From NCBI GenBank assembly GCA_900542185.1, contig UQMZ01000003.1, positions 54,641 to 118,640 on the forward strand: 64,000 bases of DNA, given 5' to 3'. Position numbers and translations under genes: made by a program. Shown here one piece after another: positions 26,063 to 34,090 of the stretch. Position 1 is the first letter of the stretch, and the number at the start of each line of letters is the position of its first letter. The notes beneath the pieces are model-generated. The model was given only the letters and a program-made list of their open reading frames with translations. It made no database searches and was not told where the DNA came from. The DNA is from an uncultured Bacteroidales bacterium. Lineage in GTDB: Bacteria > Bacteroidota > Bacteroidia > Bacteroidales > Muribaculaceae.

Positions 26063-27355
26063 TCACCGTTTGAATTCGGAGGCGGATTTGTGGATGAACT
26101 CGAACATGCGTCGGTCCACGTCGGTCAGCTCGATGCCGCGACGACCCATCACCACGGCGGCCACCTTGAAGAACTGGTCGACGCTTACGTCGGTGAATCC
26201 GGCGGGGCTTCCTGTCTGGAAGCTGGGTATGAAAGGTCTCGGGAAACCGGCGCCGTGGAAGTTCACGCCCACGCCCACCACGGTGGCGGTGTTGAACATG
26301 GTGTTGATGGCCGCCTTGCTGTGGTCGCCCATGATCAGGCCGCAGAACTGCAGGTCGGTCTTCATGAAGCCCCGGCGCGCATAGTTCCAGACGCGAATCT
26401 TGGTATAGTCGTTCTTCAGGTTCGAGGCGTTGCAGCCGGCACCAAGGTTACACCACTCTCCTATCACGGCGTTGCCGAGGTAGCCGTCGTGAGCCTTGTT
26501 GCTGTAGCCGAATATCACCGTATTGTCCACCTCGCCGCCGATGCGGCAGTTGGGGCCGAACGTGGTGCCTCCGTATATCTTCGCGCCCATGCGTACGCGC
26601 GTGCCCTCCAGCATGGCGATGGGTCCGCGCAGACACGCGCCCTCCATCACCTGACAGTCCTTTCCTATATATATAGGGCCGCCGGTCACGTTCAGCGTGG
26701 CGCCGATTACGCTGGCGCCCTCCTCTATCATGATGCTGGGCGTACCGTCGGGCTGATACATCGGGCCGATGACGCGCGTGCTGTCGTCCGGAGCGTTCGA
26801 CTTGCGGCCGTAGCAATAGCGGTGATAGTCCTCCAAAAGAGCCTGCTCGTTCTTCAGGAATATGTCGTACACATAGTTGATGCGGCGTCCGCGCGTGTCG
26901 CAGTCGGCGATGCGCTCGTCCCTCTCCTTTATCACGCCTGTGGGGATGTTGTCGGTGGCGTCGTTGTCGGTCAGGGTCAGGAACTGCTCGTATGTGCCGC
27001 GCCATGCCCAGAGACCGTCGGCATCGGCCAGACCGTGGCCCGGTTCCAGCTGCTTGACCTGCTGCACCAGCTCGTTGTCGGCAAGCACGTTGCCGGCTAT
27101 ATACACGCATTCCTCGCCCGGAGCGCCGTATTCGCCGGGAAACTTCTCGCGCAGGCATGGCCGGGTCAGCCACTGGTAATCGCCCGGCAGCATGGCCTTC
27201 CATTTGTCGGCCAGCGTGTCGATGCCCACTCTAAATGCGCCGACAGGCCGCGTATAACTCAGCGGAAGCAGATTACGATAATTCGCCTCTGTATCATACA
27301 GCACCACCTTGGTGCCCGAATCCCAATTGCTCATTCTGAATATAGTTGTTTCCAC
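26063..27355 (-). CDS. GlmU-family putative nucleotidyltransferase/acetyltransferase (alternative Bacteroidetes type)
   Basis: This 430-residue protein probably makes UDP-N-acetylglucosamine or a related nucleotide sugar for envelope synthesis. The N-terminal part (VVLYDTEANYRNLLPLSYTR, VGIDTLADKW) matches the divergent GlmU-like family of Bacteroidetes and lacks the classic LAGGxGTRM pyrophosphorylase motif. The C-terminal half is a left-handed beta-helix of hexapeptide repeats (GPIYIGKDCQVMEGACLRGP, then GGEVDNTVIFGYSNKAHDGY). An alternative start seven codons in (MSNWDSGTK) is equally good. A strong promoter sits 65 bases upstream. The enzyme activity is inferred from the family. Confidence 0.8.
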   Translation of the reverse strand: METTIFRMSNWDSGTKVVLYDTEANYRNLLPLSYTRPVGAFRVGIDTLADKWKAMLPGDYQWLTRPCLREKFPGEYGAPGEECVYIAGNVLADNELVQQVKQLEPGHGLADADGLWAWRGTYEQFLTLTDNDATDNIPTGVIKERDERIADCDTRGRRINYVYDIFLKNEQALLEDYHRYCYGRKSNAPDDSTRVIGPMYQPDGTPSIMIEEGASVIGATLNVTGGPIYIGKDCQVMEGACLRGPIAMLEGTRVRMGAKIYGGTTFGPNCRIGGEVDNTVIFGYSNKAHDGYLGNAVIGEWCNLGAGCNASNLKNDYTKIRVWNYARRGFMKTDLQFCGLIMGDHSKAAINTMFNTATVVGVGVNFHGAGFPRPFIPSFQTGSPAGFTDVSVDQFFKVAAVVMGRRGIELTDVDRRMFEFIHKSASEFKR

Positions 27356-27419
27356 CGCCGCATCCGCGCGGCATTCAGGTTAACGATTCGCCTTGGTGTG
27401 ACTTGCAAATCCCTTGGCT

Positions 27420-27453
27420 TGCAAATTTAAGAATATTTCGCCGCTTACACAAA
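27420..27453 (-). promoter_or_regulatory. Promoter of the GlmU-like gene
   Basis: A perfect consensus match on the minus strand: TTTG at 27453-27450, 20 bases, then TAAATTTGCA at 27429-27420. Confidence 0.7.
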
Positions 27454-27661
27454 TAAAAACAAAATGCAGCACGGTTTCACAACCATACTGCACCTGTGAT
27501 TTTTTAGATAGCGCCTGCTTTCACAAGCCAACGATTTTCCTACTCAACCACTAACTTACAATTTTATCACTATTACTAAAAGATTTTTGACTTGCCATCT
27601 TTCTTATTGTCTTGTCTGTGTTCCATACAAACGGGTTTCCCGCGTTTGCAAAGCAAAATTA
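27450..27661 (-). ncRNA. Candidate small RNA (about 180-195 nt)
   Basis: On the minus strand a TAATTTTG box (27661-27654) is followed by a ~190-base stretch without a plausible ORF. It begins with a hairpin (CAAAC..GGG / CCC..GTTTG, near 27653-27633). It ends in a 12-bp stem with two mismatches (27492-27481 with 27476-27465) followed directly by the T-rich tract TTTTGTTTTTATTTG, a terminator shape. No -33 box is clear. Size fits a stand-alone RNA such as 6S-type RNA, but I cannot match it to a family. Confidence 0.3.
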
Positions 27662-27890
27662 GTTAAATTTTTCATACTAAAAAAATGTTACGCAAGAAAA
27701 ACGTGTAAAAATTTATTAATTTTTGAAGAATTCCTTAATTTCGGGGCAAATTGACCAAATTAACGACCAAAATACTAAAAATCGCGGATAACAAGACAAG
27801 CAGTTTTTCCGGGTTTAACACTTTGGCTCTCCGATCGGCGTCCTGAGACATATATCCGGCAAACATAATCCAAATCTCAAAATATTTTGT

Positions 27891-27898
27891 TAAATTTG
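27891..27898 (+). promoter_or_regulatory. Possible pepP promoter box
   Basis: TAAATTTG at 27891-27898, 70 bases before the pepP ATG, matches the -7 consensus; the -33 box is weak or absent. Confidence 0.35.
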
Positions 27899-27967
27899 CG
27901 TCAGACATTGAAGTCATATATATATGACAAGTCCGAATTATCAGATGATTCATTATAACCATATATT

Positions 27968-29758
27968 ATGAAAAAGCAACAGGAATATCTGGCGCGGATG
28001 CGTCAGGCCATGCGCGAGCATGGAATAGATGCGTGTGTGGTATCGGGCACCGACCCGCATCAGAGCGAGCTGCCGGCCATGCACTGGCGCGGCCGCGAGT
28101 GGCTCACCGGTTTCGAATCGGCCAACGGCACCAACGGCACGGCCGTGGTGCTGCAGGACGACGCCCTTTGCTGGACCGACTCCCGCTATTTCCTGCAGGC
28201 CACCGAGCAGCTGAAGGACACCGGCTTCCGCATGATGGAGGAGGATGGCCCCAATGCGGTGGACCTGGTGGACTGGCTGGTTGAGCACACTCATTCCGGC
28301 CAGACCGTAGGCATCGACGGCATGACGTTCAGCATCAGCTACGCCCAGCGTCTGGAACAGGAACTCGGCGACAACGGCGTGAAACTCAACACCGAATTCC
28401 CCGTGTTCGACTATATATACCCCGACCGTCCCGCACGCCCCATGAATCCGCTGTTCGTACACGACGAGAACATTGTGGGCGTCACCACCGACCGGAAGAT
28501 GGAGGCCATCATGGAGGAAGTGAAGCCGGAACTGGCCAACGCCATCCTGCTCTCCAGCCTGGACGACATAGCGTGGGCCACGAACCTGCGCGCTGCCAAC
28601 GACATCGCCTATAGCCCGGTGTTCGTGGCATTCCTATATATAGATAATGAGCGCCGCGTACTCTTTATCGACCAAGAGAAACTTACCGACGAGGTCAAGG
28701 CGCATCTGCAGAAATACCATATCGAGGTCAAGCCTTACGATTCGGTCACAGGGTTCGTGGCCGGACTCCCCAAGGAGACACGTCTGCTGCTCGACCCCGA
28801 GAAGACTGCGCGCGGCATCTACGACCATGTAGGCTGCTCCGTGGTGTTCGGAGGCTCGGCCGTGGCCAAACTCAAGAGCATCAAGAACGAAAGCATGATC
28901 CGCAGCATCCGCACCGCCATGCTGAAGGATGGCGTGGCCCTGACCAGATTCTTCATGCTCGTTGAGCGCGAATATCCCAAGGGCGAACTGACCGAGATAG
29001 GACTGGCACACGAACTGCGCCGCCTGCGCCTTGCCGACCCGACATGCGTGGACGAGAGTTTCGCCAGCATTATCGGCTGGAACGGCCACGGAGCCATAGT
29101 GCACTATGAGCCCACCGAGGAATCGAGCAGCGACATCAAGGGCGACGGCCTGCTGTTGGTGGATTCGGGAGGCCAGTACACCTTCGGCACCACCGACATC
29201 ACCCGCACCGTGGCCCTCGGCACGCCGACCGAGGAGGAGAAGCACGACTTCACACTGGTGATGAAGGGCCACATAGCCCTGAGCAATGCCATATTCCCGG
29301 CCGGCACCACCGGACATCAGCTCGATGTGCTGGCACGTCAGTTCCTGTGGCGCGAAGGCAAGGCATACTATCACGGTACCGGCCACGGCGTGGGATTCTT
29401 CATCAACTGCCACGAGGGTCCGCAGAACATACGCCTCAACGCCAACCCCACTCCGCTGGAGCCCGGCATGCTGCAGAGCGACGAGCCCGGCCTCTACTTA
29501 GCCGACCGCTACGGCATCCGCTGCGAGAACCTGATTCTCTGCGTGCCCGACATCGTCACGGAATTCGGTCAGTTCCTCAAGTTCGAGCCGCTTACGCTGT
29601 TCCCCTTCGACCTCCGTCTGTTCCAGACCGAAATCATGACGCCCGAGGAGATACAGTGGGTCAACGACTATCACGCCCGCGTACGCGTGGCACTCACCCC
29701 GCTCCTCTCGCCCGAGGAGGCCGCCTGGCTGGCCGACAAGACCCGCGAACTGAAGTAA
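27968..29758 (+). CDS. pepP: Xaa-Pro aminopeptidase (M24B family)
   Basis: This 596-residue cytosolic metallopeptidase removes an N-terminal residue followed by proline. Two creatinase/prolidase N-terminal domains cover about residues 1-310. The M24 catalytic domain follows: metal ligands Asp399 and Asp410 (LLVDSGGQYTFGTTDITRT), His473 (YHGTGHGVGFFINCHEGP), and Glu residues in SDEPGLY and RCENLIL. A C-terminal domain (about 540-596) is typical of the long, three-domain type. It starts MKKQQEYLARMRQAMREHGI. No signal peptide. The nearest neighbour, a gamma-carbonic-anhydrase-fold gene, is 113 bases downstream. Confidence 0.93.
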   Translation: MKKQQEYLARMRQAMREHGIDACVVSGTDPHQSELPAMHWRGREWLTGFESANGTNGTAVVLQDDALCWTDSRYFLQATEQLKDTGFRMMEEDGPNAVDLVDWLVEHTHSGQTVGIDGMTFSISYAQRLEQELGDNGVKLNTEFPVFDYIYPDRPARPMNPLFVHDENIVGVTTDRKMEAIMEEVKPELANAILLSSLDDIAWATNLRAANDIAYSPVFVAFLYIDNERRVLFIDQEKLTDEVKAHLQKYHIEVKPYDSVTGFVAGLPKETRLLLDPEKTARGIYDHVGCSVVFGGSAVAKLKSIKNESMIRSIRTAMLKDGVALTRFFMLVEREYPKGELTEIGLAHELRRLRLADPTCVDESFASIIGWNGHGAIVHYEPTEESSSDIKGDGLLLVDSGGQYTFGTTDITRTVALGTPTEEEKHDFTLVMKGHIALSNAIFPAGTTGHQLDVLARQFLWREGKAYYHGTGHGVGFFINCHEGPQNIRLNANPTPLEPGMLQSDEPGLYLADRYGIRCENLILCVPDIVTEFGQFLKFEPLTLFPFDLRLFQTEIMTPEEIQWVNDYHARVRVALTPLLSPEEAAWLADKTRELK

Positions 29759-29820
29759 TAAGAACCATCGCCCCCGCCTTTATGTATTGTGTTACGTATC
29801 GTGTGGGTTAGTTGCGGCCC

Positions 29821-29834
29821 GGAGCTTCAGCTCC
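29821..29834 (+). repeat. Short palindrome upstream of the gamma-CA-like gene
   Basis: GGAGCT-TC-AGCTCC is a perfect inverted repeat ending 37 bases before the next start codon. It is not followed by a T-run, so it is not an obvious terminator. Confidence 0.5.
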
Positions 29835-29871
29835 CCCGCAGCTGGTTTAACAATTTAATAAACTAAGATCA

Positions 29872-30414
29872 ATGGCAATAATCAAAAGTGTGCGCGGCTT
29901 CACACCCAAAATAGGCAAGGACTGTTTCATCGCCGACAATGCCGTGATTGTCGGTGACGTGACCATGGGCGACCAATGCTCCGTATGGTACAGCACAGTA
30001 TTGCGCGGCGACGTGAACACCATCACCATAGGCAACCGCGTCAACATCCAGGACGGCTCGGTGCTTCATACACTGTATGAGAAATCCACCATCGAGATCG
30101 GCGACGACGTGTCCATCGGCCACAACGTGGTGATACACGGCGCCAAGATACGCAATTACGCACTGATCGGCATGGGTGCCATCGTAATGGACGACGCAGA
30201 GGTCGGCGAAGGCGCCCTGGTGGCAGCAGGATCCGTGGTGCTGAGCCGCACCAAGATAGGCCCCCACGAGATGTGGGCCGGCGCTCCCGCCAAATTCATC
30301 AAGATGGTGGAGCCGGAGAAAGCCAAGGAAATGAACATCAAGATCGCCGGCAACTACCTGATGTACAGCCAGTGGTTCAAGGATCCCGGCTACTGCGACA
30401 TCCCGCAGGAATAG
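29872..30414 (+). CDS. Gamma-carbonic anhydrase-family hexapeptide protein (YrdA/PaaY-like)
   Basis: This 180-residue protein is a left-handed beta-helix of hexapeptide repeats that forms a trimer with metal sites between subunits. His66, His84 and His89 (DGSVLHTLYE, GHNVVIHG) match the zinc-binding histidines of gamma-class carbonic anhydrases in order and in the five-residue spacing of the last two. It ends with a short C-terminal helix (EKAKEMNIKIAGNYLMYSQW). Whether it hydrates CO2 or has another hexapeptide-family activity is not shown. A terminator follows at 30440. Confidence 0.85.
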   Translation: MAIIKSVRGFTPKIGKDCFIADNAVIVGDVTMGDQCSVWYSTVLRGDVNTITIGNRVNIQDGSVLHTLYEKSTIEIGDDVSIGHNVVIHGAKIRNYALIGMGAIVMDDAEVGEGALVAAGSVVLSRTKIGPHEMWAGAPAKFIKMVEPEKAKEMNIKIAGNYLMYSQWFKDPGYCDIPQE

Positions 30415-30439
30415 TTCTCTTGCTACAGTAACAAACAGA

Positions 30440-30475
30440 AACGCAGCTGGTTCTGAGAGCCCGCTGCGTTTTTAT
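30440..30475 (+). terminator. Terminator between convergent genes
   Basis: Perfect 8-bp stem AACGCAGC/GCTGCGTT (30440-30447 with 30463-30470) followed by TTTATT on the plus strand. It probably also serves the convergent PAP2 gene on the other strand. Confidence 0.75.
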
Positions 30476-30491
30476 TATATGATGTGTGCAT

Positions 30492-31253
30492 TCAGTTGGC
30501 GGGTGCCTTCAGGATTTGCTTCTTCATCTGGGATTTGGCGGCGAATTCGGCCTTGGCCTTCGCTAACTGGGCCTGGAAAGCGGGGTCGGCATGCAATACG
30601 CCTATTACGCCGGAGCCGACAACGCGGCCCATGTCGACGTCACTCTGATAATGCGCGCCCACTATCACGCGACTCTGACCGAACTGGAAGCCGCGGTCCA
30701 GAATCTCGTTGACACGCGCGGGATTGATCTCGCTCAGCACCAGCGCAGTGGCCCAGCCTATGGCTGTGTGACCCGAAGGATACGAACCGTTCTTGGCCAG
30801 ACTCTCCTCGTCCCAGGGCGTGGACGTATGCTCGTTCCATTTCACGAACGGACGCGTGCGCTTGTAATAGTTTTTGGCGGCACGTGTAGACAGATCGCCG
30901 GCATCTTCCTTCATATTGGTCAGAAGTTTGTAAATCTCGGGAGTGTTTTCCTTGGTCAGCTTCATGCCGAAAGCCTCGCTGAACGAGCGGTCCAGCCATC
31001 CGTCGTTAAGGTTGGCGTCCACTATTGCCTGCTTGCCGCGCTCGGTGTCGCGCAACGACTTCCCCCACTCGTACTGCTCGCGGTCATACGCCAGACGCAT
31101 CGAGCCGTCGGCCGGAGGCGCCGGCAACAACAGCTGGCTGTCGGCCACCTGTCCCGGTGTGAGGTAATACTTGTCGGGATCCGTGGTATGGTCACCCGCC
31201 CACGCTACGCCGCTTACCACCAGCGCCGTCATCAGAAGTGCTATTTTTTTCAT
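30492..31253 (-). CDS. Class A acid phosphatase (PAP2/PhoN family), periplasmic
   Basis: This 253-residue enzyme releases phosphate from diverse phosphomonoesters in the periplasm. A clear signal peptide (MKKIALLMTALVVSGVAWA) is followed by the three PAP2 motifs in order: KNYYKRTRPF (K-R-P), SYPSGHTAIGWATALVL (PSGH with the acid His) and GQSRVIVGAHYQSDVDMGRV (SR-H-D with the nucleophile His). The order and length match bacterial non-specific class A phosphatases of the PhoN/PhoC kind. It stands alone, convergent with the gamma-CA-like gene. Confidence 0.9.
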   Translation of the reverse strand: MKKIALLMTALVVSGVAWAGDHTTDPDKYYLTPGQVADSQLLLPAPPADGSMRLAYDREQYEWGKSLRDTERGKQAIVDANLNDGWLDRSFSEAFGMKLTKENTPEIYKLLTNMKEDAGDLSTRAAKNYYKRTRPFVKWNEHTSTPWDEESLAKNGSYPSGHTAIGWATALVLSEINPARVNEILDRGFQFGQSRVIVGAHYQSDVDMGRVVGSGVIGVLHADPAFQAQLAKAKAEFAAKSQMKKQILKAPAN

Positions 31254-31388
31254 GGCATTATGTTTTATGTGTATTTCTATCTCTATTTATACCCACGGCA
31301 AAAACAAGGATTGTAAGTCGGTTTCCTATAACTTTAACGCTCAATCCTAATTATTTGATTGTTTTTTGCAACAAATTTTTAAAAATAT

Positions 31389-31419
31389 TTTGTCAATCCA
31401 TAAAGTAATTGTAATTTTG
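31389..31419 (+). promoter_or_regulatory. rpsU promoter
   Basis: TTTG at 31389-31392, 19 bases, TAATTTTG at 31412-31419: a near-perfect Bacteroidetes promoter 77 bases upstream of rpsU. Confidence 0.7.
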
Positions 31420-31430
31420 CAACGCTTTTG

Positions 31431-31452
31431 CACCCTCAACGCATTCAGGGTG
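31431..31452 (+). promoter_or_regulatory. Leader hairpin before rpsU
   Basis: CACCCT and AGGGTG (31431-31436 with 31447-31452) form a 6-bp stem in the rpsU 5' leader, about 44 bases before the start codon. Position would suit an autoregulatory leader; function is unknown. Confidence 0.35.
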
Positions 31453-31495
31453 TGGCAAAACAGAATATAAACCAATAAAAAATAAAAAATCAAAC

Positions 31496-31687
31496 ATGAT
31501 CATTGTACAGGTAAAGGAAGGCGAGAGCATCGAGAAAGCTCTGAAGAAGTTCAAGCGTAAATTTGAGAAGACCGGCATCATCCGCGAGCTGCGCAGCCGT
31601 CAGGCGTTTGAGAAGCCTTCGGTTACAAACCGCAAGAAGATGGTGAAGGCCGTGTACGTACAGCAGCTGCGTCAGGCCGAGCAGTAA
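31496..31687 (+). CDS. rpsU: 30S ribosomal protein S21
   Basis: S21 (63 residues) lies near the anti-Shine-Dalgarno end of 16S rRNA. It starts MIIVQVKEGESIEKALKKFK and contains RELRSRQAFEKPSVTNRKK, typical of the family. It is followed after 71 bases by a Xer recombinase gene, a common pairing in Bacteroidales. Confidence 0.96.
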   Translation: MIIVQVKEGESIEKALKKFKRKFEKTGIIRELRSRQAFEKPSVTNRKKMVKAVYVQQLRQAEQ

Positions 31688-31758
31688 TCCGCCACCTACC
31701 GACAACAACATATCAAGCGGTATGGGTCTGAGGACCCGTACCGATTTGTTGTGTCTAT

Positions 31759-32655
31759 ATGGAAGAATTCGGACGATACCTTAAGAACGAGCTGAACCGC
31801 AGCGACCACACCGTCGAGGCGTATCTGCGCGACGTGCGGCAGTTTGCCGCATGGCTCGGCGCGGACGACGCCATGTCGATGCTCGCGCCCGATGCGGTGA
31901 CGGCCAACGACGTGCGCGACTGGATCGGAGCCGAGGCTTCGCAAGGCATCGGTCCCGCGTCGCTACGCCGCAAAACGCAGTCGCTCAGGGCATTCTTCCG
32001 CTGGGGCGTCCGCTCGGGCCGCATCAAGGTCAACCCGGCCGGCGACGTAATCCTCGCCAAACTACCCAAGCACCTCCCCGACATAGTCAAGGCTCCGGAG
32101 ATGGAATCATTACTGGAGCAAATTCCCACCGATACCTTTCCCAAGGCACGTCTGCACCTCGCTCTCTCCATGCTGTACGGACTCGGGCTGCGTCAGGCCG
32201 AACTGCTCGCACTCACCGACTCCGACCTGCGCACCTCGGCCAACGGATACGAACTGCGCGTCATGGGCAAGGGACGCCGCGAACGGCTACTGCCCCTCCC
32301 CCCGCCACTTGTCGAGGAAATCGACGCATACCGCACACTCCGTGACAATACGTATCCTGACTTGGAGGCGCCGGTGCCACTCATTGCAGGACCGCACGGA
32401 CACATAGGCAAGAACACACTTTACGAGCTGGTGCATCAAGGACTGGCCGGCACTTCGGCCTCGCGCAAGAGTCCCCACATCCTGCGCCATTCGTTTGCCA
32501 CGGCGCTACTTTCGGACGGCGCCAACCTTGACGCCGTGCGACAGCTGTTAGGCCATGCTTCGCTCGGCACCACACAGATATACACGCACTTGTCGCCCAA
32601 CGAATTACGTCAGGCTTACAACTCGGCCCATCCCAGAGCCTTGAAAAAGAAATAG
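31759..32655 (+). CDS. Tyrosine recombinase XerC/XerD-like
   Basis: This 298-residue protein probably resolves chromosome dimers at dif with a partner Xer protein. The N-terminal SAM-like core-binding domain (about 1-85) precedes the catalytic domain with all key residues: Arg145 (GLGLRQAELLAL), Lys in MGKGRRERLLPLP, His240 and Arg243 (HILRHSFATALL), His266 (LLGHASLGTTQIYTH) and the nucleophile Tyr275. Its length and its place behind rpsU argue for a housekeeping Xer rather than a mobile-element integrase. Which of XerC or XerD it is cannot be told. Confidence 0.85.
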   Translation: MEEFGRYLKNELNRSDHTVEAYLRDVRQFAAWLGADDAMSMLAPDAVTANDVRDWIGAEASQGIGPASLRRKTQSLRAFFRWGVRSGRIKVNPAGDVILAKLPKHLPDIVKAPEMESLLEQIPTDTFPKARLHLALSMLYGLGLRQAELLALTDSDLRTSANGYELRVMGKGRRERLLPLPPPLVEEIDAYRTLRDNTYPDLEAPVPLIAGPHGHIGKNTLYELVHQGLAGTSASRKSPHILRHSFATALLSDGANLDAVRQLLGHASLGTTQIYTHLSPNELRQAYNSAHPRALKKK

Positions 32656-32659
32656 TTTA

Positions 32660-34078
32660 TTACAGCTGTCTTTCCACCTCTGCAGGCGTCATCTTGGGCT
32701 CCAGGCGCGATTGCTTGCGAATCTTCTTCATCAGCATGGCCAGCATCACGGCAGCCACTACAACCGACAGCAGATCGGCAATGGGATATGACGCCCATAC
32801 GCCGTTCAGGCCCCAGAAATGAGGCAGCGTGAACAGCAGCGGTATCATGAAGATTATCTGACGCGTCAGCGACAGGAAAATGGATTTGGCCGCCATGCCC
32901 AAGGCCTGGAACAGATTGGTGGTGACTATCTGGAATCCCACCATCCAGAATGTAAGCGTAGTGATGCGCAGACAATTCACGGCACATTCTATCTGCGCCT
33001 CGTCCTGCATGAACATCGATGCGATGGCGCGCGGTGCCAGCGCCCCGGTCACGCTTCCCAGCGTGGATACAACCACACCCACTATCGCTGCCAATGTAAA
33101 GGTATGCACCAGGCGCCTGTAGCGGCCCGATCCGTAGTTATAACCTACTATCGGCTGCATGCCCTGACACAGGCCTATGATGATGAACACGAATATGGTG
33201 ACGAACCGGTTGAACACCACCACGGCCGCCACGGCATTGTCGCCGCCATGTTCCAGCAACGTGTTGTTGACTATGGCGTTGATGGCCGATCCGCACACAT
33301 TTATCAGGAACGGCGCCATGCCGATATACAGCACGCCGCGGATTATCGGCCAGTTGAAACGGAATGTGCCGCGCACGAAATGCAGCGTGTTCTTCTTGTT
33401 GAAGAAGTGGCTCATCACCCATACTCCTGTCACAGCCATGGAGATGTCGGTGGCCAGTGCCGCTCCGCGTATGCCCCACTTGAAGCCGAACAGGAACAGC
33501 GGAGCCAGTATAACATTGATCAGCGCGCCTATCATGTTGGTGTACATGGCCTTGGCCGGATAACCTGACGAGCGCATCACATTGTTGTAGCTGAACGTCA
33601 GGTTCATCAGCACGCACCCCGGAAGCACCCACAGCATGAACTCGCGCGCATACGGCAGCGAATGGTCCGAAGCTCCGAACATGCGCAGTATGGGATCGAT
33701 GAAAGCGGCGAACAGGCCGGCATACACCACTCCGATTATCACCGTCAGCTGCACGCAGTTGCCTAATATCAGCTCGGCCGCGCGCTGGTCCTTCTGTCCC
33801 ATCACGATCGACACCCTGGTGGCCGCGCCGGCGCCTACCAGCATTCCCAACGCCGTGGCCAGGTTCATTACCGGGAACGTCACCGCGATGCCGCTCACCA
33901 CGTTCGGGTCGTCGATGGCCTGACCTATCACTATGGAGTCGATGATATTGTAGACGGCACTTATCACAGTGCCCACGATGGCCGGAAGGCTGTATTTCAG
34001 CAACAACCGCCCCACGGGAGCCTCGCCCAGCTCCCTCATACGCGCCTGAGGATCCTGTATGACGTTTCTTTTCGACAT
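32660..34078 (-). CDS. MATE family multidrug/cation efflux transporter
   Basis: This 472-residue inner-membrane protein has about twelve hydrophobic helices in two related halves, each opening with MATE-type sequences (LLKYSLPAIVGTVISAVYNI; GVLYIGMAPFLINVCGSAIN). It probably expels drugs or organic cations in exchange for Na+ or H+. It lies 12 bases after an EpsG-like gene on the minus strand, and its stop is four bases from the convergent Xer stop. Substrate unknown. Confidence 0.9.
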   Translation of the reverse strand: MSKRNVIQDPQARMRELGEAPVGRLLLKYSLPAIVGTVISAVYNIIDSIVIGQAIDDPNVVSGIAVTFPVMNLATALGMLVGAGAATRVSIVMGQKDQRAAELILGNCVQLTVIIGVVYAGLFAAFIDPILRMFGASDHSLPYAREFMLWVLPGCVLMNLTFSYNNVMRSSGYPAKAMYTNMIGALINVILAPLFLFGFKWGIRGAALATDISMAVTGVWVMSHFFNKKNTLHFVRGTFRFNWPIIRGVLYIGMAPFLINVCGSAINAIVNNTLLEHGGDNAVAAVVVFNRFVTIFVFIIIGLCQGMQPIVGYNYGSGRYRRLVHTFTLAAIVGVVVSTLGSVTGALAPRAIASMFMQDEAQIECAVNCLRITTLTFWMVGFQIVTTNLFQALGMAAKSIFLSLTRQIIFMIPLLFTLPHFWGLNGVWASYPIADLLSVVVAAVMLAMLMKKIRKQSRLEPKMTPAEVERQL

Positions 34079-34090
34079 GTCTCGTAATTT

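Larger units (their letters stand above)
27356..27967. other. 612-base A+T-rich intergenic region
   Basis: It contains the GlmU-like promoter (27420-27453), a candidate minus-strand small RNA (27450-27661) and a possible plus-strand promoter for pepP (27891-27898). Between 27662 and 27890 I see only A+T-rich sequence; a 75-codon minus-strand opening there does not look like a protein. Confidence 0.6.

Noticed and set aside
27735..27962. 75-codon minus-strand frame in the gene-free region before pepP
   Set aside because: A+T-rich, no family resemblance, overlaps the pepP promoter region, and no good promoter precedes it.
31759..32655. Tyrosine recombinase as a sign of an integrated mobile element
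   Set aside because: Its length, full Xer residue set and place behind rpsU indicate the housekeeping dimer-resolution enzyme; no attachment repeats or mobile-element genes are nearby.
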